This document shows, in pieces, positions 7,741 to 17,600 of a DNA stretch of 64,000 nt (position 1 is the stretch's first letter; each line of letters opens with the position of its first letter). Source of the stretch: Streptomyces ruber (GTDB lineage: Bacteria; Actinomycetota; Actinomycetes; Streptomycetales; Streptomycetaceae); NCBI RefSeq assembly GCF_014648075.1, contig NZ_BMQK01000010.1:186001-250000 (forward strand), read 5' to 3'. The notes below the pieces were generated by a model. It made no database searches and was not told the origin of the DNA. It saw only the letters and a program-made list of their open reading frames with translations. A program made the position numbers and the translations under genes.

Positions 7741-10700
7741 TCAGGCGGAGCTCGGCCGCAGCGCCTTGGCGACGACCGCGCCGATGCGGGCGATGGGGTC
7801 CGGTTCGGTCATCTCGTAGTGGCTGCACGGCACCCGGTGGTCCTGGAGGGTGCCGTCGACGTGGGGCCGCCAGGCGTCGGCCTTGCCGGGCATCACCGCG
7901 AGGTCACCGGAGCCCGCGGGCCCTTCCGCGGCCTCCTCCCCGGTCTCCTCCTCGGCGCTGAAGAACAGCACGTCCCCGTGGTAGACGCCGGGGGCGAACT
8001 GCGGCGCGATGCGCAGGTTGTTGCGCATGACCTCGGCGATCGCCGCCGCCTCGGCGCGGGTGACGGGGGAACTCGTGGGGTCGGCCGCGGCGTTCGCCTC
8101 GATGCGGTCCAGGACCGCGCCGACGTCCGGCACGTCGGTGGCCGGCCCGGCGTCCAGGCCCGCCACCTTCGTCAGGAGGGCCGCCACCTGCTGTTCGGCC
8201 CCGTCGGGGTCGTGGGCGGTGCCGTGCGGCTGGGGTGCGTCGAGCATCGCGAGCATCTCCACCCGCTCGCCGCTCTCCTGCAGCGCGCAGGCCATCGCGT
8301 GCGCCACGAACCCGCCGTACGACCAGCCCAGCAGCCGGTACGGACCGTGCGGCTGCACCTCGCGGACGAGGTCGACGTAGTGGGCGACCATGGAGGCGGC
8401 GTCCGGGGCCGGCGGCGAGGTGCCGTCGAGGCCCGCGGCCTGGATGCCGTACACGGGCTGGTCGCCGCCCAGGTGGGGCAGCAGGCCCGTGTAACGCCAG
8501 GACACGCCCGCTCCGGGGTGGATGCAGAACAGCGGCGTGGCGCCGCCCTCGGCGCGCAGCGGCAGCAGGGGGCCGAGCGCGGCCGGCGGGCGGCTCGCGG
8601 GGTCCGCGCTGGCGCCTTCGTTCTTGTCGGCCGCCTCGAGCAGCCCCGCGACCGTGGGGGCGGCGAGCAGGGCCGCGGCGGGCACGTCGAGCACTCCGGT
8701 CTGGCGCAGCCGGCCCGTCAGCAGGACGGCGCGCATCGAGTCGCCGCCGAGGTCGAAGAAGTTGTCGAGGACGCCGATGCCGCCGATGCCGAGGGTCTCC
8801 TCCCACAGTTCGGCCACGGCCCGTTCTCGGTCGGTGCGCGGGGCCACGTGCTCGGTCGTGAGGCGGGGCCGCGGGGCGAGCGCCGTGACCGGGCCCGCCG
8901 CTTCGGGGGCGGCCGCCGTCCCGGGCTCCGTGCGGGCGCCGGGGGCGTCGATCCAGTGCCGGTGCCGTTCGAAGGCGTACCCGGGCAGCGGGACGCTGCG
9001 GGGCTCGCCCGGCACCGGCGGGAGCGCGGCGTCCACGCCCGCGCTCCACAGCCGGCCCAGGGCCTCGGCGAGGACGAAGCCGTCCGGGGCGTCGGCCTTG
9101 GCGTGCCGCATGGTGGTCACCGTGACCGGTGCGTGCTCCGCGAGCTGGGCGGTGGCGAGCTTGGTCATCGTGTCGCCCGGCCCGATCTCCACGAGGACGG
9201 GGGCGAGGCGCTCCCACAGGGCCGTGACGCCGTCGGTGAAGCGGACGGTGTTGCGCGTGTGGTCGATCCAGTGCCGGACGGACGTGGCCTGCTCGTCGGT
9301 GGTCCAGGTGCCGGTGACGTTGGTGACGTACGGGATGCGCGGCGGGCGCAGTGTCACGGTGCGCAGATGGCTCTCGAACGTCGCGAGGACCGGGTCCAGG
9401 ACGTGGGAGTGGGCCGCGGCGGGGATGCGCAGCCGGCGGAAGGGGACGCCCCGGCGCTCGAGTTCCGCCTCGAACCGTGCGACCGCGTCGGCGTGTCCGG
9501 CGACGGTGCACGCGGCGGGCCCGTTCACCGCGGTCAGGGACAGCTCCTCGTCCAGCAGCGGCGTCACGTCCCCGGCCGGCGCCGCCACCCCGACGGTCGC
9601 GCCGCCCGCGGAGGCGATGAGCCGCATCCGCTCGGTGACCAGGGGCAGCATGTCCTCCAGGTCCAGGACGCCGGCCAGGCAGGCCGCGGTGTACTCGCCG
9701 AGGGAGTGGCCGATGAGCGCGTCGGGGCGCACCCCCGCCTCCATCAGGGTGCGGGCGAGCGCGTACTCGGTCACCACCAGGCTCATGAACGCGGCGGTAT
9801 TCTCGGGTTCCGGCTGCTCGAACAGGGCGTCGCGGACGTCGGCGCCGAGGGCGGGCCGCAGGATGCGCGCGCACTCGTCGACGACGTCGCGGTAGACGCC
9901 GTGCCCGCGGTAGAGCTCCGCTCCCATGCCGGGGTACTGGGTGCCGCCGCCCGGCAGCAGGAACGCCACCCGGGCGGGTTCGTCGGTCAGGGGCGGTGTG
10001 GCGGGCACGGCGGTGCGCAGGGCGGTCAGGGCCTCCTCGCGGGAGGCGGCCGTGACCGCCAGGCGGTGGCGCAGCGCGGGCCGGTCCGTGCGCAGGGAGT
10101 GCGCGAGGTCGTCCAGGCGCAGCTCCGGCCGGCGTTCGAGGTGGCGGGCGACGGCCTCCGCCTGGCCGCGCAGGGCACCGGCGGTGCGCGCGGACAGCGG
10201 CAGCACCAGACGGCTTCCGTCCTCGGGCGCGCGGGGCGGGGCGGGTGCGGTCCGCGGTGCCTCCTCCAGGATCACGTGGGCGTTGGTGCCGCCGATGCCG
10301 AAAGCGCTCACCGCGGCCCGTCGGGGGTGGCCGTCCGCCTGCCACTCCTCCAGGGCGGTGGGCACCCGGAACGGCCCGGTGGCGAAGTCGATCAGCGGGT
10401 TGGGCTTGTCGAAGTGCAGGTTCGGCGGGATCTGCCGGTGTTCCAGGGCCAGGACGGCCTTGATGAAGCCGGCGATGCCGGCGGCCGCTCCCAGATGGCC
10501 GATGTTGGTCTTCACCGAGCCCAGGGCGCAGAACCCGCGGCGGTCGGTGCTCTGCCGGAACGCCTCGGTCAGCGCCGAGACCTCGATGGGGTCGCCGAGT
10601 TTGGTGGCGGTGCCGTGCGCCTCGACCAGACCGATGGTGCCGGCGTCGACCAGCGCCTGCGCCTGTGCCGCGAGGATCACCTCGGTCTGCCCGGCCGAGC

Positions 10701-11610
10701 TGGGCGCGGTGAAGCCCACCTTGCGGCGCCCGTCGTTGTTGACGGCGCTGCCCCGGATGACGGCGCGGATGCGGTCGCCGTCGGCGAGGGCGTCCTCCAG
10801 GCGCTTGAGGACCACCGCCCCGACGCCGTCGCCGGAGGAGGTGCCGGCCGCGTCCGCGGCGAACGCGCGGCAGTGACCGTCGGGCGAGAAGGGGCCGTCG
10901 GGCACGTACCGGTAGCCGAGCATCGCCGAGGGGTTGAGGGAGACGGCGGCGGCGAGCGCGGTGTCGCAGCGGTGGTCGAGCAGGTCCTGGCAGGCGGTGT
11001 GCACGGCGACCAGCGCGGTGGAACAGGCCGTCTGCAGGGACACGCTCGGGCCGGTCAGGCCCAGTTCGTAGGAGACGCGGGTGGCGAGCGTGCCGAGGGA
11101 GTTGGCGGTGGCCGCGTGCACGAGGGCCACCGACCCGGGCTGCCCGGCGAAGCGCGGGTGGACATGGCCCGGGTAGTAGCGGCTGTCGCCGCTGCCCGCG
11201 TACACACCGACCGTGCCCTCGCGCCCGGAGCCGAGGCAGCGGGCGTCCTCCAGGGCGTGGTGGGCCGTCTCCAGCAGCAGCCGCTGCTGGGGGTCCACCA
11301 CGGCGGCCTCGGCGGGGCTGTAGCCGAAGAACCCGGAGTCGAAGCGGTCGATGCCGTCGACGACCGACGCCATGCGGACCAGGCCGGGGTCCTTCAGGTC
11401 GCGCGGGTCACCGCCCGCGGCGAGGAACTCCTCGTCGGTCACGGGCCGCACCGACTCCCGGCCGGCCGCCAGGTTGTCCCAGAAGGCGTCCAGGTCGTCC
11501 GCGCCGGGGAAGCGGCCCGCCATGCCGATCACGGCGACGGCGGGTACCTCCTCGTCCTCCTCGATCACCGGTGTGTCCTGCTCGTCCAGCGGGTCGGTGA
11601 AGTCATGCAT
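7741..11610 (-). CDS. antD: AntD, PKS module KS-AT-ACP-TE
   Basis: 1289-aa terminal module. The KS (about 25-450) has Cys196 in TACSTALVAVH, His332 in HGTATKLGD and His372 in KTNIGHL. The AT (about 545-860) has Ser636 in GHSLGEY. Where malonyl- and methylmalonyl-specific ATs carry HAFH or YASH, it has AAHS (near 732-735), in keeping with relaxed extender choice. The ACP has Ser958 in GGDSM. The type I TE (about 1020-1289) has Ser1097 in GWSYGG. No KR is present, which fits the need for free-standing AntM. It extends the aminosalicyl-Thr-lactyl chain from AntC by one alkylmalonyl unit, and the TE macrocyclises it to the nine-membered dilactone. The ATG at 11610 overlaps the antC stop (ATGCATGA). 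This contiguous cis-AT contrasts with the trans-AT PKS on the right. Confidence 0.92.
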   Translation of the reverse strand: MHDFTDPLDEQDTPVIEEDEEVPAVAVIGMAGRFPGADDLDAFWDNLAAGRESVRPVTDEEFLAAGGDPRDLKDPGLVRMASVVDGIDRFDSGFFGYSPAEAAVVDPQQRLLLETAHHALEDARCLGSGREGTVGVYAGSGDSRYYPGHVHPRFAGQPGSVALVHAATANSLGTLATRVSYELGLTGPSVSLQTACSTALVAVHTACQDLLDHRCDTALAAAVSLNPSAMLGYRYVPDGPFSPDGHCRAFAADAAGTSSGDGVGAVVLKRLEDALADGDRIRAVIRGSAVNNDGRRKVGFTAPSSAGQTEVILAAQAQALVDAGTIGLVEAHGTATKLGDPIEVSALTEAFRQSTDRRGFCALGSVKTNIGHLGAAAGIAGFIKAVLALEHRQIPPNLHFDKPNPLIDFATGPFRVPTALEEWQADGHPRRAAVSAFGIGGTNAHVILEEAPRTAPAPPRAPEDGSRLVLPLSARTAGALRGQAEAVARHLERRPELRLDDLAHSLRTDRPALRHRLAVTAASREEALTALRTAVPATPPLTDEPARVAFLLPGGGTQYPGMGAELYRGHGVYRDVVDECARILRPALGADVRDALFEQPEPENTAAFMSLVVTEYALARTLMEAGVRPDALIGHSLGEYTAACLAGVLDLEDMLPLVTERMRLIASAGGATVGVAAPAGDVTPLLDEELSLTAVNGPAACTVAGHADAVARFEAELERRGVPFRRLRIPAAAHSHVLDPVLATFESHLRTVTLRPPRIPYVTNVTGTWTTDEQATSVRHWIDHTRNTVRFTDGVTALWERLAPVLVEIGPGDTMTKLATAQLAEHAPVTVTTMRHAKADAPDGFVLAEALGRLWSAGVDAALPPVPGEPRSVPLPGYAFERHRHWIDAPGARTEPGTAAAPEAAGPVTALAPRPRLTTEHVAPRTDRERAVAELWEETLGIGGIGVLDNFFDLGGDSMRAVLLTGRLRQTGVLDVPAAALLAAPTVAGLLEAADKNEGASADPASRPPAALGPLLPLRAEGGATPLFCIHPGAGVSWRYTGLLPHLGGDQPVYGIQAAGLDGTSPPAPDAASMVAHYVDLVREVQPHGPYRLLGWSYGGFVAHAMACALQESGERVEMLAMLDAPQPHGTAHDPDGAEQQVAALLTKVAGLDAGPATDVPDVGAVLDRIEANAAADPTSSPVTRAEAAAIAEVMRNNLRIAPQFAPGVYHGDVLFFSAEEETGEEAAEGPAGSGDLAVMPGKADAWRPHVDGTLQDHRVPCSHYEMTEPDPIARIGAVVAKALRPSSA

Positions 11611-14600
11611 GGCCCCGGTCCTTTCCGTGCCGCGCGGAGCGGCGTGCGCGGGCCGCGCGCTGTCGCTGTGCTTGTTCCTTGGCCTTCTGCAGAGCGCTCG
11701 GCCCGGTGTCGGGCTTCTCGTACGGTGTGTCGGTCCCGGCACCCGGCGCGGCGCCGGTCCGCGTGGTGAGGTGCCGGGCGAGGTCGCGCACGGTGGGGTG
11801 GGCGAACAGGTCGACGACGGACAGCTCGCAGCCGAAGGTCCTGTTGACCGCGGTCTGCGCGGTGACCAGGAGGAGGGAGTTGCCGCCGAGGTCGAAGAAG
11901 TTGTCGTCCCGGCCCACCCGGTCGCGGCCCAGCACCTCGCACCACAGCCGGGCCAGTTCGCTCTCCGTGCGCCGCAGCCGCTCCCCGGCGTCCGGGTCGG
12001 CCTGCCGCGCGGCGGAACCGGCAGAGCGCAGCACCCAGCCGTCCGCGAGGCCGCACGCCCGGGCGGCGTCGGCCGCCGCACCGTACAGGGCGCCCAGGTC
12101 GGTGCCCTCCTCCAGGGCGACGCGTGCGGCCGGCCGCCGCAACTGCCGTACCGGGCCCTCGACATGGCTGCGCACCCAGGGGGCGCCGCGGTCGGCGCCG
12201 ATCAGCAGGTGCGGCTCGGCGACGGTGCGGGCCAGGTCGAAGGAGCGCAGTGCGGCAGCCGTGTCGAGCACCCGGTAGCCGCGGGCCTCGCCGAGCGCGG
12301 CGAGCCGGTAGCCACGGCTCATGCCGCGCTCCCGCCACATGCTCCAGGCCAGGCTCTGCGCGGGCAGCCCCCGGCCCCGGCGGTGCAGCGCGAGGGCGTC
12401 GAGGAAGGCGTTGGCGGCGGCGTAGGCGGCGTTCATGGCGCCGCCGAAGTAGCCGTTCACCGAGGAGAAGGTGGTGAAGGAGGTCACCGGGTGGTCGGCG
12501 GCGACACGGTGCAGCGTCCACGCGCCGTCCACCTTGGCCGCGAGGGCCCGGCGCCAGGACGCGGGATCCAGTTCCCGCACCGGCCTCTCGTCGCGGACAC
12601 CCGCCAGGTGCAGCACCGACACCAGGGGTACGCCCCAGGTCCGGGCGGCCGTGTCCACCGCGGCGCGCACCTGGTCCTCGTCGGTGACGTCGGCGCTCGC
12701 GTACCGGACCTCCCCGAGGGCCCGCAGCCGTCGCAGCGCCTCGATGCGGGCGGCTTCGGGGCCCTGCTCGGCCAGGTGCCGCGGCCAGGTGTCCTCGGCG
12801 GGCAGCGGGGTGCGGCCGAGCAGCAGCAGCCGGGTGCCGGGCGTCTTGAGCAGATGCGCCGCGACCTCGCTGCCGACGCCGCCCAGACCGCCGCTGACCA
12901 GGTGGAACCCGTCGGAGTCGGGGAGTTCGGCGCGGGCCGGCCGGTCGGGCAGCGGGGCCAGGCGGCGTACGTGGCGGTGTCCGCCGCGCCGGGCGACCTC
13001 GGCGTCGGCCGACGGGTCCGCCGATTCGGCCAGCAGCACGGGTACGGGGTCCTCGGAGCCGGCGGGGCTGTCGGGGGCTCCGGGCGCTCCGGCCGATCCG
13101 GGCGCGAGGTCGAGGTGCACCCCGCGCAGCCAGGTGAACTCCTCCCCCAGCGACTTCAGCAGGGCGCCGGCCACGGCGTGCGCCGGGGAGGCGTCGTCCC
13201 CGGGCACGACCGCCTGGGCGCCCGCCGTCACGTACAGCAGGTCGACGGGCCGCTGCCGTCCGGGCCGGGCGGCGAGGGCACGGGCGAGCGCGAGGAGGGT
13301 GCCGGTGCCGGCGTCGTCCAGGGGCGAGGTCACGGTGGTGTGCAGCGCGCCCAGGTGCACGACGGCGTTGACCGGGCGCCGGTCGGCGTCCAACTGTCGC
13401 AGCAGTGCCGTGTGGTCGGCCTCCTCCGCGGGGCGGATCCCGTACCGCGCGGCGTCCGTCCGCTCGTACGCCGGTGCGTCGGTGACCAGCGTGCACAGTC
13501 CGCCGTCGGCCCGTACCCGCTCGGCGAGGCGCCCGGCGAGCTCGTGGGTGCGCGGGTCGCCGCCGGCCAGGACGAGGGTGTGCCGTCCGGCCGCCGCCGG
13601 GCGCGGACGGTGCCGCTCGGCCCGCTGCCACACCGGGCGCAGGAACCAGTCGGGCAGGGTGGCGGCGGTGCCCATCAGGAGCTGGGCCTCGCGGACCGCC
13701 TCGTCGAAGTCGCCCGCCTCGAAGCTCTTGCGCAGCTTGGTGCGCTGGATCTTGCCGATCTCGGTCTTCGGTATGGCGTCCGCGGCGACGGGGATGACGA
13801 AGGCGGGGCTGACGCCGATCTCCCGGGTCACCTTGCCGGCGATCTCGCGCAGCGCGGCGGCCGTGTCCTGGCCCGGGGCGAGACGGCAGAACAGCGCGAG
13901 CTCGTCGGTGACCGCCGACGGGTCGGAGCGCACCGCGACGGCGGCGTTGTAGCTCCGTACGACGGCGGGGAGTTCCTCGACGCAGGCCTCGATCTCGTGG
14001 CTGTAGTGGTTGACGCCGTTGACGATGATGACGTCCTTGGCGCGGCCGGTGATGTACAGCTCGCCGTCGCGCAGGAACGCCAGGTCCCCGGTGTCGAACC
14101 AGCCGTCCTCGGTGAACGCCTCGGCGTTCGCCCCCGGGTTGTCGTGGTAGCCGCTCGTCACGGAGGCGCCGCGGACCTGGAACCGGCCGATGTCGCCCTC
14201 GGCGAGCACCGTGCCGTCCTCGCCGACGACGCGCATGGCGAACCCGGGGTAGGGACGGCCGCAGCTGACGAACGACTCGTCGGAGCCGTCCGGTTCGCCG
14301 GGCAGCACGGCGTCGGTGACCACCGAGCACGTCTCCGACATGCCCCAGCCGGGGTGCATCACGTCCTGGGGCAGGCCGAAGGGCTTCAGCGCGCGCAGGA
14401 AGCGGCGCGCGGCGGAGGCCACGACGACCTCGCCCGCGTTCATCACCAGCCGTACCGGCGACAGGTCCCAGGTGCGGTCGCGGAAGCGGTCGGCCTGCTC
14501 GGCCAGCAGCCCGAAGGCGAAGTTGGGCGCCCAGGTGACGGTGGTGCGGTGCCGGTCGGCGAGGTCCATCCAGCGCACCGGGTCCTCCAGGATCCAGGAG

Positions 14601-17600
14601 GTCGGCGCGTGGATCTGGCGGCAGCCGAGGAACACGTCGCGCAGGTGGAACATCACCACGCCGGTGACGTGGTCGAGCGGGATCCAGTTCAGCGTGACGT
14701 CCTGCTCGCCGAGCCCGTTGAGCTGCGCGGTCGCGGCGGACCGGGTCAGCACGGCGTGGTGGCTCTGCCGCACGGCCTTGGGCAGGCCGGTGCTGCCCGA
14801 GGTCATCAGCATCAGCAGGAGGTCGTCCGGCCGCGCCTCGTACCAGTCGCGGTCCTCGGGCGCCTCGCGCAGGGCGTCGGCCGTGGTCAGCCGCAGTCCG
14901 GGCCAGTCGTGCCGGGCCGCGAGGTCGCGCAGGCCCGCCTCCTTGCCCCGCGAGCACACGATCCAGGGCCGGCCGAGCATCCTCCAGATGCCCTCCAGCT
15001 TGGCCAGCGCCGCCGAGGAGGTGGTGTAGGAGGCGGGGACGGTCAGCGGGACGGCGACGAAGCCGCCGAGGATGCAGCCCCACAGCGCGGCGAGGAAGTC
15101 CTCGCTCTCGTCGCACTGGAGGATGACCTGGTCCCCGGGGCGCAGTCCGGCCTTCCGCAGTCCCGCGAGGACCTGGGAGGCCTCGGTGACGAGGGACGCG
15201 TAACTGCGCCGGTTCTCGCTGCCGTCCGCGTGCACGTGCACGACCTCGCCGTGCGGGCTCTCCGCGGCGCGCAGCAGCGCCTGCGCCCAGCCGGAGACCG
15301 GCGGTTCGGCCAGCTCCGCCCCCTCGCTCAGCGCCGGGACGGCGGTGGCGGGTGCCGTGCCGGCGTGTTCGGCCGGGGTCTGTCCGGCGGCACGGCGGGG
15401 GGTGCCGACGTGGCGGCGGGCCGGCTCCTCGGGCACGTTCTCCACCGTGACCCGGACCTCGGTGACGCCGGGGACGCGGGCGAGACGCCGCTGCCAGGCG
15501 TCCGCGGCGACGCCGTCGACGAGGGGCAGGGAGCCCAGGGCCTCGGTGTCGAGGGTGCCGTCGGCGGTGCGGGGCAGGATGCCGACCGCGGTGACACGGA
15601 CCGTGCCGCGGCCCGCGGAGCCGAGGAGCTGCTCGACGCGTTCGGCGGCGTCCGCGCGGCCGGGCACGACGTACAGGTGCAGGGGGCCGCCGTCGGGGCC
15701 CGGCAGGGCGGCCGCGTCGCGGATGCCGGGGACGGACAGCGCCGTGCGCTCCGCCTCGGCGGCGTCGGTGTCCGTCGTGGCGGCGGCCGTGCCGGGCGTC
15801 CGCCCGAACGGCGCCGGCGGTGCGGGAAGGGCGCGGACGCGGACGTCGGGGTCGGCGGACACGGCCCCGAGGACCTGGTGCAGGGCCTGGGCGAACGCCT
15901 CGGCCGTCGCGGTGTCGTACAGGTCGGTCGCGTACTCGACGTGCAGGTCGAGACCGTCGGGCGCGCCCGCGTCGTCGTAGCGCTCCAGGACGTCGACGAA
16001 GAGGTCGAACTTGGCGGTGCCGGTGGCGGTGGGCCGCAGCGGCACCTCCTGTCCGTCTAGGCGGAGCACGGCCCGCTCGTTGTTCTGCAGGGCCAGCATG
16101 ACCTGGAAGAGCGGGTGCCGGGACGGGTGCCGGGGCGGGTTGAGCTCTTCCACCAGCCGGTCGAAGGGCAGGTCCTGGTGGTCCAGGGCGCTCAGGTCCG
16201 AGGTGCGCAGCCGGGCGAGGAGGGCGCGGAAGGCCGGGTCGCCGGAGGTGTCGGCGCGCAGCACCAGCGTGTTGGTGAGCAGGCCGATCACGTCGTCGAG
16301 AGCGGGTTCGGAGCGGCCCGCGACCGGAGTGCCGAGGACGACGTCCTCGCCCGCGCCGCACCGGGTGAGCAGGGCGCTGACCGCAGCGTGCAGCACCATG
16401 AACAGGCTGGCGCCCTCGCGGTCCGCGAGGTCCAGCAGTGCCTTGTGCAGCGCCGCGTCCACCGTCGCGGTGACGTGGGCTCCGGCGCCGCGCGCGGCCG
16501 CGGGGCGTGGCCGGTCGCCGGGCAGGGTGCATTCCTCGGGCAGGTCCGCCAGCGCCGTGCGCCAGTGGGCCGTCAGCCGCTCCAGGCGTCCCGGTCCCTC
16601 CGGCTCGGGGGCGAGCAGCGCGCGCTGCCACACGGCGTGGTCGGCGTACTGCACGGGCAGCGCGCTCCACCGCGGCGCCCGGCCCGCGCGGCGTGCCGCG
16701 TAGGCGGTGCCCAGGTCGTCGGCGAAGGGGCGCAGCGACCAGCCGTCGGCCGCGCTGTGGTGCAGCACGAGCACCAGCGTGTACTCCGGTCCGGTGCCGA
16801 ACAGCGAGGCGGTGAGCGGGAGGTCGCGGGTCAGGTCGAAGCGGTGCCGCAGGGCCGCGGCGACGTGGGCGCCGGTCTCCTCGGCGGGGCAGTCCACGCG
16901 GTGCAGTTCCGGGTGCCGCTCCCCCGGCGGCAGGATGTGCTGGTACGGCACGCCGTCGTGCTCGGCGAACACCGTCCGCAGGCTCTCGTGCCGGTCGGTG
17001 ACGTCGCCGAGGGCCGCGTGCAGCGCCTCGGTGTCGACGGGGGCGCGCAGCGGGACGACGAGCGGGATGTTGTACGTCGCCGCCCCGTCGTCGAGCCGGT
17101 TCAGGAACCACATGCGTTCCTGGGAGAAGGACAGCGGTACGCGGTCCGGCCGGACGACGTCGCCCAGGGCGGGCAGCGGACCGGCCGTGCCGTCCTGCGC
17201 GGCGAGCCGTCCGGCGAGCGCGGCCGGTGTCGGGCCGTCGAACAGGGCGGTGATGGGCACCTCGGCGCCGGTCTCCGCGCGCAGGCGGGCCAGCAGACGG
17301 GTGGCGAGGAGGGAGTCGCCGCCCAGGCCGAAGAAGTCGGCGTCGACGCCCACGGAGTCGCCGGGCAGGTGCAGCACGTCCTCGAACAGCCGGCAGAGCA
17401 GGGCCTGCGACCCGGTGGCGGGGCGGGTGCCGGCCGCCGCGGCGGCGGCGAAGTCGGGTGCGGGCAGGGCCTGGACGTCGAGCTTGCCGTTGGCGGTCAG
17501 CGGCAGCGCGCCGACGGCGACGCAGGCGGCCGGGACCATGTGCTCGGGCAGGCGGGTGGCGGCGTGGGCGCGCAGCTCGGCGGTGGACGGCGGGGTGCCT

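Noticed and set aside
11611..12165. Longer N-terminus for AntD (start at 12165)
   Set aside because: This would lie inside the AntC T2-coding region out of frame, with low-complexity translation. The ATG at 11610 overlaps the antC stop and leads straight into the KS.
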